Shown here piece by piece: positions 13,601-26,653 of a stretch of DNA of 64,000 nt. Origin of the DNA: Prunella strophiata. Taxonomy: Eukaryota; Chordata; Aves; Passeriformes; Prunellidae. The stretch is taken from positions 55,739,551 through 55,803,550 of the forward strand of contig JAZBQD010000030.1 of assembly GCA_036583965.1 (NCBI GenBank), given 5' to 3'. The notes under the pieces were generated by a model, which saw only the letters and a list, made by a program, of their open reading frames with translations, was not told the DNA's origin and searched no databases. Made by a program: the position numbers and the translations under genes. Within the stretch, counting starts at the first letter, position 1. The number at the start of each line of letters is the position of its first letter.

Positions 13601-16600
13601 CATGACTGCAAAATCAGTGTCTCATGATTGGGGAATATTTGAGGGGAAGCTGAGAATTAGGTCATAACACCATGGAAGAGCTACAAAGGGGCTACAAAAA
13701 TAGCTGGAAATATCTGTATGATTGCCATTGCTTACCATGGACCTACATACCTGTCACAACATCTGCTTGAGAAGCCTAAAGTGAAATCAAAGGCTTATTT
13801 GAAGTCTAGAATTACTTACTGTCCAGTTCCTTAAATGTCGTGCTAAAAGAGAGCAAACTGAGATGTTCGTACAGCATTTCAGAAAGAAACTTGTCTGGAT
13901 AGTGAACACCAACAAAGACAGAACACCTGGCAAAGTCAGAGCAACCATGCTTAAGTTGGTTATATCTGAAGAAACACTTTTCTTTTCCCACTTCTGAGCT
14001 CACACTTATTTATTTTGGAGCACTCATTTTTTATTCAGAGTTCTGCTTTGAGATCACATTAGGTGAAATTTCCCCCTTCTTTTTAAGCAAAGCTTCCAGC
14101 ACTTCTGGTTTCAGGAAAAAATTTAAAAATATGATAAAAGTCAAGCAAAGGATTAAAATGCTGTAATAATTTCTGATGTCTGCCCTGAAATCAGGTTTGA
14201 GACAGTTTGGAGTCTCCTTGATGTGTTTTGAATACTTGTCATAGCTTTAGTTTTAGCTTCCTAAAATGTTCTTGTCTCAGCAAGGCAGACAAAACCATGG
14301 ATGACTGTTTGACCTGAGCAGATCAGATACACCGTCCTGAAAGAGAACATGACTTTTGGCTCCATGTGTGTGCCCTCAGCAGTTTGCTATTTGACCTTTC
14401 TTAACAAACACCACTTCAGCAGTGGGGCTGGGAGCTACTCCCCGGGCAAATCTTTGAGCCACTCTGTCATTGTTAAATATTTAAATGTCCTTTTAAAATG
14501 CTCTTCAGATTTCATAATATTCACCATCAATTGTTTGCACCTTCTTCGCTGGGCACATCCTCAAAGGCTCCTGGTTGCATGAGTTTCCTTACCACAGAGG
14601 GGCAAGCCTTGGACCAGCAGCTTCGAAGGTTTTCAAAAGCTTTGCTAAATCAGTACAAACTTGTTCTGGCTGGAACATTTTCTAGCTGGGCTGCTGGGGT
14701 GGTCTGAAGAGCTTTTTTCCCTTCCTTTGTGATGCACTGAAATACAAGACAGATGATGAGGGGGCTGGGGAAGGTACTAGAGCATTTCTGGTCACAAATG
14801 GGGGAGATGAGAAGCTTGGACCCAAATCTGCAGGCAACCTCCTGTTTCCAAGTCCAGAACATCATTTATATTGGATTCAGAGGTTTTAAGACAATGTCAG
14901 CTTTTGCTGGAGGTGATTTGGAACCTTGGGATAAAAGAACAAGCATCTGGTGTCCAAGGTTAACATGGTGTTCAGGCAGAAGCACAGATCCTTGGAGAGT
15001 GAGCATCAGAAGACAAAAATGAGAGGACACAGCATGAAAAGCTCACCAAAGGCAGCAAGGTATGCCATAAATTAATAATCAGATCAACTATCCAGAAAAA
15101 CACAATTGAATGAGATGCAATTACTTAAAGGCAAACAAGCATGCAGAAACAAGGATAGCAAAACAAGCTACAGTTTTAGATCCCCTCTATGTGGTGCATT
15201 GGAGATGAGCAGATGGAGTCAGCTGGAGTCTCCTTGGAAGCCTTTCCATGCTTGACAAGATTTTATGATCAGTTGCTGCCAATATTCAGTCACAGAGACA
15301 GGTCTCCACCTCAGATCTTGGATACAGACCCTTGTCTCTGACCAGCCAGAGACTAAGGGCTTGGAGCAGAGCACTGGGGGGAATCCTGAAGCACAGAAAA
15401 ATCAGAGTAAATGCCTGTGACAGTGCCTTTTAATGCCTGTCTGACATGAGAACTCAATACAAAATGGAGAACTTGGATGTGGCCTGCAGGGATCTGAGCA
15501 GCTTGGCCCATACACACTGAATGAGAGAAGAATTTGGCCCAGGATACACAAATTCAATTCTCAAAATCAGCCTATGTTTTGGGCTGAAAGAAACCCAAAA
15601 AAGGCTCCAAAGGGAATCACAGCTGCAGACTGCACCAAAGAGGGTGGAGGCAAACCTCCAGTGAATCACAGTCTTCTGGAAGAGTGATGCATGCTTGCAA
15701 GGAATCTTTTTATTTTGGGCAAAGTCAGTCACTCCTGAGTCATGTCAAAGCAGCCCCACTCAGATGATCAGGCAGAGAGAAATATCCACATTGCCTTTCC
15801 CAAGCAGAGCAGGTGGCAAATGCCATGCAGGGGAGTGACAGTGTCCATCTGCAGCCCTGGTGCCTTTCAGAGAGCCCTTCCTCCTCTCTGAATCCTAAAA
15901 CCCAAAAGTGAACAGGAAAGAGGTGGAAAGAGGCCTGGAGTTCAAACAGGATCAGTTCAGCTCCCTGGGAGGGATGTGGTTACCCCCCTGCAGTGAGTCA
16001 GGGGCCGGGAGGGCGCCCAAGCTGCACCACCCCAGCTCCCGTGCAGCTGCCAAGGCCAATCCCTGCAGCCACAGAAGAGCCTGCCAGCCCCAATTCCTGG
16101 GAGCAGGAGGAACTCATCAGGGACTGGGGGCAGCAAGGGAGGCAGGAGAGGAGAAAATGAATTGAAGGCAGAGAGGATGTCTCCAAAGAAAGCCAGAAAG
16201 CACCTACACATGGTATATAAATAAACACTTTCCTGTCCCTAATTTTGACACTTGTTGAAATAGACCTTTTTTGCTGTGCATGCTGGTGGATCTGGGGGTG
16301 GATCTCAGCAGCTGCAAGAGGAGCACACACTCCTCAGTGACTCCCTTCATGTCAGGGTGGGGGCAAGGAGAGACCTGCAGGCATCCACCCACGGCTGCTT
16401 CCCTCAGCTCCTGCACACCCAACAGTCAAAAAGCCCCAGATATTGGGTGACTTTAACACCCCAAGAGCAAGGCAGGAGTCCTGCCCACGCACACCTCAAA
16501 ACTCTACTTCCTTTCACTGAAGCAACTTCTGCCCCTCAAGGCTGGAAGCTTAACAAAAAGCCACAAATGGGATCTACTGTTTCAGTGTGTTTCCCAAAGA

Positions 16601-17827
16601 GAGAACACCTGTGTGCACGTGGGAGGAAAAACCGTCCGCTCAAGCTTGGGCACCCAGGAGAAGGACCCACGTCAAGCCCACGATTTCAAGCCAATGTAAT
16701 TTTCCTAGAACTGGTAGGGACTTGGGTTAATCTGGCTTGCAGATGGGGAGAGGCTCTCACACGGGGTCAGGCACAGGAGCTCAGTGTCTTTAGAACAGGC
16801 AGTAGGGCTGAGCACGACGCTGGCAGTGAGTCAGGTCAGCTCCTCATCCGGGCGGCTGAGGTTTCACAGGACAGAGTCAGCAACTTTCTCAGCTCCAGTT
16901 AAAGCACAGAGTGAGCTAAACATGAAAAAACAGCCTGAAGCCAAGCCTCTAAAAGCTGAGAATACATAATTTGATGCTAAAGTAGGTCTTGATTTCTATT
17001 GAGCTGGCTCTCTGGGGCACATTCCTGCATCTGCTGCTTCACATTGCATCAGGGGGGAGCGTCACACTACCACTGGTGCACTGCTTGCACTGAAGCTTGG
17101 CTTCTGAAGCAGTCAGCCAGCAAGCCAGGTGGATTCAAACTTGCCATGCAGAGACTTGTGTCAGTGTTTGGGTGCTGTTTGGGCAAGCTTCCATTAAAAG
17201 CAGTTTATTTTCCCCAAAGCTTTGGCAAGGAAGTAAATATGCTAAAAGTGCCAAAACACACATGGCCTATCCATCAGCTTCTTCCCTCTGGATGAATGGC
17301 ATTAACACTATAATCCATCCATCTGGCATATCTGAAAATGGTTCAGGATCCATTTCTGTCAGCCCTCCTTTGATGGTTCCAAATGAGGGTACCCAAGCCA
17401 GAGGGCACAAGGCTTTTAGAGAGGTTTCATTCTACCAATCCTACCATCTCCTGAACCTCCCTTCACCTGCTGCCAGATGGAGGAGGAATGGTTCACTTAC
17501 TTCAGGTAGTAGAATTTGGAGTCAACCTTCCTCTAAACCAACAGGCTAACCCCCAAAAGGACTGGATACTGTACCAAACAACTTCAGCAAATCTTAGAAA
17601 CCATTGCTGATACTTGCTTGTGTCTGCAGGGAGCTTGACACAGCAGAGGGTCACTGTAGGGCCCCAAAACAACCAAAACAGTGGTTTTGCTCCCTTTGGG
17701 GAAAACCCAGCATCTTGGGGTCTTTTCTTCACACAGCCAAGGTGACAGAGGCCAGGCCTCATGGGGCAGCAGAGAAACACTGACCTGGTTAACACTTACA
17801 CATGCACATACCACATTAACATAGACT

Positions 17828-17847
17828 TTTTTTTTTTTTTTTTTTTC
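17828..17847 (+). repeat. Poly-T tract
   Basis: An uninterrupted run of about 20 T, followed by ctatttcttg. It may be the poly-A tail of an old minus-strand insertion, but I see no identifiable element beside it. Confidence 0.9.
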
Positions 17848-19597
17848 TATTTCTTGTCTGGTTTCATGAAATTAGATGGAGGCATCACAGTAGGCTCTGC
17901 ATATAGGCTAGCAGATCACTCACCACATGAACTGGGGTTGTCTGGAAATCTTACATCTTTTTTTCCATTAGGAACAAGAGACTGTTGTAATTCTGGCACT
18001 GAGATGAGCTGAGGGCATCAGTTTCCATGCAAATCCCTATGATATAAGTCTGATTATGGGGGAAAATAAAAGTTCAAAACACAGGAACTGGAGAAGAGCC
18101 AAAGAATAGGAAAATGAGAGGCTGAGCCCTCTTTTCCTGCCTTCTCCCTTTAGCATGGTCAGTTTGCAACCACACATCAGTACCATGTAGTAGTGTTCCT
18201 TCTTGATAAAAAAATCTGCATTTGCAAGGCTGGCAGGTCTGTAATCCTGCCATTTGGTTCTCACAAAAGCCACCAAAATTTATCTATCTTGAAGGTATTT
18301 GTAAGTTTCAAAAGATACAACAGAACTGATCTGGCTTTAAGAAATGGTCTGTAAATTGTAGAGGAAACATCTGAAATTATATCAGTGATTGAACAGACAC
18401 ATACTGCAAATGCATTTTTATGTACAGATATAAAGCAGGAGTTGCACTTTTGGGATCCCAGTTTCCAGTCTGTTAGCATGGTACTGCATGCAGACACACC
18501 AGCTCATGTAACTCTGAAAACTCTTCAGGGAACTCTGCTGTGTGCCAGAAACTGAGAAAGCAAATCATTACAGCCTGGCACCCTCAAAACCCTACCTTGC
18601 CTTTTCCTTGCTTCTGCAACTTCATCTCTGCTACTGAGTTCTTTTATGAACCAATACCACCCTGCTTCAGGCCAGGCTTTTCTGTGTGTGCATATCTGGG
18701 CACATCAAACCCCCAGAGAAAAGGCTTTCCTCGAGGAACGGGCTCAGTTCTGAGTCTGTTTCCCATTTTGGACATTGTCATCACCACACCAACTGCTCAC
18801 CCCTGGATGGAAAGAGAAAAGAGGACAGAGAAATAAGAGCTGCCTGGAAATTTTTCCATCAAAGTCTAGACACGTCATTATGGGGAAATAGTCTGCAACA
18901 GAGGTGCTCTGAAAGTGAAAATTCCTGAATAAAAAAAAAAGTAGCTCAAAGAAGCTTTCCAGAAATGTTTGGGTGATTTTATTCTCCCTTCCCCTCATTT
19001 CATGAGGTGCTAATGATGGCATGTCACAGGATAGCACAGAAGCTCAACTGTCTTACTGTATTTTGAATATCAGCCAATAAACAGAACCAATTTAAACCAC
19101 CTTTTTTTTTAAACATCAGGCTTTTGTTACATGGGAGCCAAGATACATTTCAAAACAATAGTGTTATTCAAAATACATAGGGAAGTCTGCCTCATTGGCT
19201 TGGTAATGTAAAATTTATTTTTAGTCAAAAAGAAGTCAGTTTTTTGAAAGGTCACTTGAAAAGCACAATTGGCAGATGCTGAATGGCTCCTTCTAATTTA
19301 ACTACTCAGTCATGAGCACTAGGGAAGAGTGGCAGATGGTCCAGCCATCACTGTGAGAAATGCTTGTTTTAGTCTTAAACATGAGTCCATAGGCTCATGT
19401 GAGCTGTTGTGGATGCACCCTATTAAACACTAAATCAGATCTGACATTTTAAATATTTAAATGTTTTTCAATCCACATTGCCCATTGCTTGGGTGCTTGT
19501 TCTCTTCCCTCCATCCCTATCCCTGATAGGGGTAACTGAAGCAACACATACACCAGGGCCCATCCTCTGAAGTTGAACCATTTAATCACAAAGAAAA

Positions 19598-19678
19598 TTT
19601 AAAAAAACAAAACAAAACAAAACAAAAAAATAACCCACACAAAATTAAAAAAAAAAAAAAAGAAACAAAAACAAAACC
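19598..19678 (+). repeat. (AAAAC)n and poly-A low-complexity tract
   Basis: Repeats of aaaac units are followed by a run of about 16 A and more A/C-rich sequence, in intergenic DNA. There is no coding content. Confidence 0.88.
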
Positions 19679-20350
19679 AATAACAGATGTCAGATAGCAA
19701 TAAACAGTGTTTTGGTGCTTGCTGCTGCTCTAGCACAGCCAAAGTATGTGCAAGGCTGCAGCTGAGCCAGGCAGGGCAGGGGGGGACAGGAGCAGAGCCA
19801 CAGCCACCCTTGGCCACTGAGAAGGGATGTGATGAGGGAGCTGCTGCCCCTCGATGCACAACAGGGCACTGATGATGCTGGGCAATGTCAGAGTCCATGA
19901 AACACTCTAAATGCTTATACACTTTTCCTGTGGCCCCACAAATCAGGGGGCTGGGGCCAGCTGGGATGCAGAAGGTTTAAAACTTGTAGAGATGAGCAGG
20001 TTTTTCTCATTTAGCTCAGCTCTGGCTTTGCCTGCTTTCTGCCTCTGAGGTTACAGGCAAGGGGCTCACATCTCTCTTTTCCAGAGAAGACCATGTGAAT
20101 TTTGAGCCACAAAAGAAGATGAAGGAGGAGAAGAAATCTGCAACCTCTAACCGAGTCTCTCTTGTTTCCTTTTGCCTTTCTGTGGATGGAGCAGCTGTCA
20201 GACAGCCTGTCATGCCCACCTTTTGGTCCGATTTGGGAAGACCGCTCTGTCAGAAGGGGTTTTGTTACATATAAAGAGATGTAGAGGGAAGAGAACAGTT
20301 CATGGGAAGCATTTTGTGTTGAGAGGTACCTCACAGCTGGTAGAGGTGCA

Positions 20351-20452
20351 TTTCAGTAATGCATTTCATCAGGGATCATGTGTTTCTTCATACCTTCATG
20401 GTCAGTGGAAGTGTGAAGAAACACATGGTCCCTGATGAAAGCATTACTGAAA
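20351..20452. repeat. Near-perfect inverted repeat / hairpin, 43- and 42-base arms, 17-base loop
   Basis: Left arm 20351-20393 (starts tttcagtaatgcatttcatc) and right arm 20411-20452 (ends gcattactgaaa) are complementary. They differ by one single-base bulge and two differences that become G-U pairs in RNA. The loop is 20394-20410. Pairing continues a few bases outside (gtg/cac). It could be a miRNA precursor, a small MITE-like element or a palindromic duplication. I do not recognise a known family. Confidence 0.85.
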
Positions 20453-23400
20453 ACACTAAACAGGGATACTAATGGATTTCAGATGAGTTTCTCAAAACTC
20501 TGTAACTTTCCTCTGCAATCATCTGGGCTGTAGTTACCTGGTAGCAACCTCAGGAAAAACCCATCAAGTTGGTTCTCTTAATTTCATTCAGCAAGGGCTC
20601 AGGAATGTCAGACACCCTTGCTAAGGCAGGACATTTCCTACAAGATTATTTAAAGATGAAGTGCTGTGAGCAAGAAGCCCTAATCCTAAACTCAGCATTA
20701 GTGCAGTCTTTGGATCACTGATGGACCATCCTCCTCTGGCCAAGCACCAAACTTTCACCTCTCCCTCCAAGCTGGGGCTGCTGCACGCTGGAGAGTTCTG
20801 TCCTGAGCTTTATGGTGGAATTTATTTATTGGAGCATGCCAAAGTGCTTTGAGGCAGCTGATGTATGGCTGCTAATGTGTAGTAACTACTGTTGTATTAG
20901 CAGCACATTGTACCAGCTGTCAGCAAAATAAATTATCTGGGACGCTATTTGGAGACGAAGAGCTGAGCTGTTCTGTTTGGCCTCTGAGAAAAACATGTAT
21001 TTTGTTTCACATCATAAACTCTACACATAAACAAACATAAATGTTCATAAATCAGTTTTCTCAGAGCATGAAACTACTGAACTATACACAGCCTTGAGAA
21101 CCAGTCTATGGAGACAGATTACCAGCATCAGAGCTTAATGTTGCATGAGAGTCCATTGAAGTCACAGCTTGAAAGCAGACAATATTTGTGGGTATAAGCT
21201 CTTAGCACCACCCTGTTGCCAAATCCCATGGGGAAAAGAGCATCAAGTCCCATCCACCCTCATGAGTCATTCTGCTTCCCAGAGGGATGCAATAAAACCA
21301 GGGGACAGCACAATCATTCACTCAATTTTAACCAAGATACTAGGCTAAATGTCTCCTGAGATGCTCTAAACAGTGTTCAGAAACTCCTGCTTGTGCTGCA
21401 CAAGAAAGCTGACACACCCCAGATTCACAGACTTTCTGGAGCTCTGAGGGAGCCCAGCTACACTGCTGACACAGAGTTAAATCCCAGCCCACCTGCAAAT
21501 GTCACCGTGGACTTCGGTGGCATCCAGTCAGTCCTCAGCCACTGAGCCACACATTATAGATGATTAACCTAGAAACTGTCTGCAGCTGAGACAGCCACTG
21601 CCATTGTCCTAGACTGCTTTAAAAAAACAACAAACAACCATGCCAAGGCTCCAGATCTCCTGGTGCAGCAGCAGGGCTGCCCTGACTGAGCATGGGTGGG
21701 CAGGTGGGGGACAGGAGCTGGGCTGAGGACAGGGAGCAGCAAAAGACAGGAGAGGGGGCTCTGAGGGTGCAGAGAGGCAAAGGGCACAGCACCGTGACAC
21801 CCAAGCACCATCCCCGTGGTTTCCTTGCTCCTGTCCCCCACCTGCTTCCCGCCCCGCCATTCCCAGCACGGGGAATCGCAGGCAGGGGTGAGGATGAGGA
21901 GTGCACTCCCCCTCAGCTCGCTGTGCTTCAGAGCCCCGAGCTCCCGAGGGTTCATCCTGGGACATCCCACGGGGGCTCAGTGCCCGGGCTGGTCCCAGCA
22001 GCTCCCGGCAGGAGTGCCCCAGCTCCCAGGGCTGCAGAAGCTGCTGTGCTTGCACAGTGTGATGCTGAGTCCCAAACAGGGAGCCCTGCCCTGCTGCTGG
22101 GTGTTTCTGCCTCTGCTCTTCCAGCCCCACCAGCTGTTACACCTTAAGGCCACTTGCAGGCAGGTTTATTTTGACATGTACACTTTTCTTTAGCCAGTGG
22201 ATTAAGAAGCCCAAGTGAAAAACCTGCTGAACTGTAGTGTTTTACAATATTTGCTGTAGCAAAGCATCATCATCAGGGGATAATTCAGCCTCCCTCTCCT
22301 TTCTGCAATGGCTACTGAAGGAGCCAAGGGCAACATCCTAACATCAGTGGTTTACGTAAGTGCTTAATTGAGGCTAATTTGGTCCTGACCTGATTTGACA
22401 GAGTAGCAAGATTTTAATTTTTTTTAATGTGAAGGCTACATATGCACCATAATACTTTAATTGTTTGGGATTTTTTTAAGATGAGGGCAGGCAACAGTTT
22501 TAATTAAAACTAATGATCTGAAATACATTATCAACAGAACCAAAGGATGGCAATCAGTGTTACAGCCATCAGCTATGGAGAAGGCAACATTCACCTCCAG
22601 TCTGAAGTCTATTTAAGAATCTTCAGGCCTCCCAGAGAAGACAGTGAGCTCTGATGCCTTGGGAGAACGGAGGCACAGGCCTTTAATCTGTAGCTTTTAA
22701 AAGCTAAACTAATAAATATTTTAGCTTTCCAAACATAGGAGTGAAAGAGCAAAAGCAACCAAAGCACTTGGGTGCCTCTGTAAAGACCAGCCTATTTTAA
22801 TCACACAGGTCAGTCTACAGCCTTTGACTGATAGCTCTTTTAACCTCTAAGAAAGGAAAGAACCTTGAAAAGATCTGGTTTACAAATCTGATTTACAGTT
22901 TAGAATCTAAGCTGATGAGATGTAGCAGCCAGGATCATCTTACATTATTGTAAAGTTACCTAGAGAGCTAGAGCTGTTGGCCAGGCTGCAAAAAAAAATC
23001 AGTAATGTAGCAAGTAACATAGAAAACAGGAGATTTCCCCATGGAGAATATGGATTTCGTGCTGTCAGTATGCAGAGCTGGATTCAGTTCAGGAACTGCT
23101 GCAGCCATATAGGCTTTGCTTCCAAACATTGCAGCTTCGAAAGTTTCTCTCCAACAGTCTAGCAGATGTTGTGTCTAGCACATAAAGATAAATTGAATCT
23201 CCCATGATGGGCTCCAGGGGTGCAAATACCACTCAAATGTCAGCTGGGTACACCTGAGCCATATGAGATGAGCTCCAGAGGAGACCCATGCAGCCTGGAC
23301 CTTTCCCGCTGGTGAATTCCTAATGTTTCCCAGCAGGCAGAAACTTCCTACTTCCTGTGCTGGTTTCCTTTGCAAGCATCCACTCCTGAAACCAAGGCTT

Positions 23401-26034
23401 AAATGAATTTTTGAAGCTCTGAACATGGATTCTCCTGCCCTCTTTGGCCCTTCAGATTAGGCAATGCTGCTGGAAATCAGTTCCACACCCAGCACATACC
23501 AAAAAGCCCACAACAGTAACAAAGAATGGGAGAAGGCACCAGCACAAGGGCCATGGGAGCCAGCAGGGGTCGAAGCCCTTCCCTTACAACCAAGTTCCAT
23601 CACTGCCAATGCAATTGTTTTCCTCCCTCCTGGAAACTCACCTGGCTGTCAGTGCATCAGTAGTGGCTACAGAAGCACACACAGCCCAGGAAAAACATCA
23701 ATCCCTCCTTTGTCTGGTCCCTCTCCCTCATTAAGTTACCAAGCATAAATGTGTTACCTGGTATCAGCTTGCACCAAGGACACACAGAGTCAACAGCAAC
23801 TCAAGATAAGGTACATTAGCTCAAGCCTTGGTCATGGAGGGTTAAACTAATCCATTTAACCTTGAATTTGCAGTAGGTAGAGAGCACATGTGCAAGTAAT
23901 TGTTTCACCTCACCTTCCACAGGTTAAGCTGTGGACACACATCTGCTTAGTCTAAGCTGCTCATTTCCATTTCTGGGTGCATGGTGCTGGCACAACAGTG
24001 CTGACACTCTTCTGAATTCAAATTCAGCATTGCAGCACGAAGAAGGAGGTCAAAATAAGGACTAAAAAGTCAGCCAGGCCCATAAGGACAGCACAGTCTC
24101 CAGCAATGTTCCTTGGAGATACAGTATGACAGAACTTTTTCCAGCAATTCATTTTTCAGTGCCATATGTAATCAGATGATGAACTTATGTCATAAGCATC
24201 CTCCAGTGAAATGACATCTACATGAGTGCCTTCCTTCTGAAAACTGAACATAAATTGGCAGGAATTCAGATAAACAGCTCCACAGAAGATACTCCCAGAT
24301 TTGCAGCTGATGATCTCCAGATCTGCTGTATAAGCAAGAAGTCTCCACCTGTTCATGCATAAACAAGATTAAAAAACCCAAACAGATGGTGACTTAATCC
24401 CCAGCTCCATCACCACTGACGTTAGACAAAATGAGGAACACGCCTCGCTAAAACCTTTGCTTATACTGGAAAAACCTTCAAAACTGGGTGTCTGCAAGGA
24501 CAAAGCAGTGCCATTCCAAAGTCCTGCACTCATGGGTGATGTCAACCTATAAAGGGAGACATCTGACTTTGAATACTGATTCAACAGGATCAAGCAGCAA
24601 CTGAACATGGCAGAAGTGGAAAACTCATGCCTCAAACAATCCAGCCTGAGGAGCAGAGGAGCACATAGCTGTCCATCTCCCACCACCTTAGGACCACTTG
24701 AAGTGGCATCCCCTTGTTCACACTATCAACTAGCATTAAAATGTAGAAAAACAGCCAAAACTAGCTGCTGCTATTCCAGCAGGTTTAAAAACATGCCTTA
24801 TGCTAAGGATGTTTCTTAAAAGGGAAGCACAAGCCCTGCTGTCCTGGTTCCCCTTCCCTCAGCTCCTGCTGAAAGGCACCCTGTCTCAACATCTAACAGC
24901 AGTCCTACACCAGCCAAAGGAATCCCTTCACATCTGGGACTGGGGAGGACAGGCAGACAGTTCCCTCTCAAGTTCCACAGAGGCAACAAAACGGAATAAT
25001 TGCTCCTGTGTGATTACAGCATGGTAGCAGTGAATTTTACACTGCTAATAATGGGGTTCCTGTGATGCAGGAGCCTCTGGGAAGGTCCCAGACTGTCTCA
25101 AACCTGAATCAAAACTATTTCCTTCAAAGATCTGAAAGTTAACCTACTGCAAGCATGAAACTTTACCCTCCTAAATCATGTCCCTTTCTAGTCTACGGGA
25201 CAATTTACCAACAGAGATGCTGAAAGGAAAGTTCCCTCTTCAGGAACACACTCCACCACACACTGCTCCACTCTACATTGCCCTTCTGCCTGAAAGAAGG
25301 AAAAAACACACACAACAACCTCAAGACTCTTTCAGAAGGATAAAAATGTAGCCATTTCAGAGATGGATCTACACCATTCCTATGGCGTTCCTATTAGGAA
25401 ATACACAGTAGGTTTTCTCCAAGCTGCAGAAGGCAGGTCCAGATCTGTCCTTTAAGGTAGCTGTGTCACAGGTACACACACACTCAAAGGTAACACACCA
25501 AAGAGGGCACAATAACTGAACCATTCAAGCAACTGCTCACAAGGCAGCTTTGGTCAAAATTAGGCAGGAGTTCAAACCAGCCCAGCCTCAGCTCACTTGC
25601 TCTGAACAGACAGGAGAGCACAGCTCAGACAGCAGAGCCAGCTGTAATGCCTGCAGCAGCTGGAGGAGAGCTCACATAATGACATTCCCAGTGCCTAATG
25701 CAGATGGAAAGAATCAGATTCCTTGTAAAAGCACAGGTTCACCTTCCCTCTTTCAGCACCACACTGATGGCCAGGAAGTCTTTTCAGAGTGGTTGAGTGC
25801 TCCAGACCCAAGGGCCTGGTGTTGGAAACATCCAGACACAAGTATTGTCTCAGTGGTGCAGGACCTCCATACCTTTAAACTGATGGGCATAAATGTCTGA
25901 CCTTGCCAAACAGTGAGTGCTTCATGTCAAATGGTCTGAGAGTTTAAAACCAGCTTTTACACTGGGTTTAAAATAGGTGTTATTGTTCAAATGTCTAGTA
26001 AGTCAGCCTTATTTCATTTATATTAACACAATCT

Positions 26035-26645
26035 GAAGTAACAGGTTGACCAAATTTATTATTTTCCTGACTGTATTAATTTTACAAAGTACAAAGATCT
26101 TATTATTTTAAGCAACCATATTCAACAAATTTTGCCTAACAGGGCAAAAACATACCATTATCAAGATATTTTAAAGCATGTTGTTTTCAATAAGAGTTTA
26201 ATTTGTACTTATATTTGAGAGTTTGCATGTTCATAGGAAGCTTACAGACATCTGGATTCCAGTTCAGGATTTATTTGCATACAAAAATATATTATAATGG
26301 AGAAAAGCATTAAGATTTTCAACTATATAAAATTACAAATATATTTGCATAAAAGCAACTTTAAATTAAAATTAAAATTCAAGCTATATTTTAAAGCAAA
26401 ATACAGCTCTAACATTTAAGTTATCTTATTCCATCTGCTGCAAAGTAAAACAAAAACAAAAACACCCAAAAAAACCCAAACCCCAAAACCAATGGTGCCA
26501 GTTAAATACTTGTAGGAGTTCACAAAGGTTATGTTCAGAGGGTATCTTCAGTGAAGTTATCAGACAAGGGCAGCAGTTCTCAGTGATTGATGTCACTTAT
26601 CCTTCAGAGGACATTCACATGCAAGCACAATGCTAAAAATTCATG
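26035..26645 (-). other. RGCC: RGCC 3' untranslated region (approximate end)
   Basis: AT-rich sequence follows the RGCC stop. Reverse-strand AATAAA signals are at 26270-26275 and 26055-26060. The second gives a UTR of about 0.6 kb, my best guess. At 26463-26490 the transcript strand carries clustered G-runs (GGGG, GGG, GGG) in a T-rich setting. Confidence 0.55.
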
Positions 26646-26653
26646 TCACATAC
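26646..26653 (-). CDS. RGCC: RGCC coding exon 5 (SM-stop)
   Basis: Only eight coding bases: after acceptor TTTTCAG, GTATGTGA completes the Ser codon and gives Met and TGA. The protein therefore ends in ASM exactly as human RGCC does. The rest of the exon is 3' UTR. Confidence 0.9.

Larger units (their letters stand above)
13601..26034. other. Intergenic downstream of RGCC, no gene seen
   Basis: No exon can be supported. It contains the hairpin at 20351-20452, simple repeats, and a GC-rich patch at 21650-22130 that produces overlapping 130-170-codon open frames on both strands (composition effect). The AT-rich, TAATT-containing stretches at 20815-20960 and 22340-22480 are candidates for non-coding conservation. 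VWA8, expected further out on the opposite strand, is not seen. Confidence 0.65.

Noticed and set aside
16276..16902. Longest open frame of the window, 208 codons, plus strand
   Set aside because: No family features, Ser/Gly/His-rich low-order composition, no splice or promoter context. Chance open frame in a stretch with few stop codons.
21569..22193. Overlapping open frames of 130-173 codons on both strands
   Set aside because: All share one GC-rich patch, and frames on both strands stay open together, which is a composition effect. No recognisable domain.
1..26034. VWA8 exons expected near RGCC by synteny
   Set aside because: No stretch with VWA or AAA domain residues and splice sites was found. 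The gene probably lies further left.
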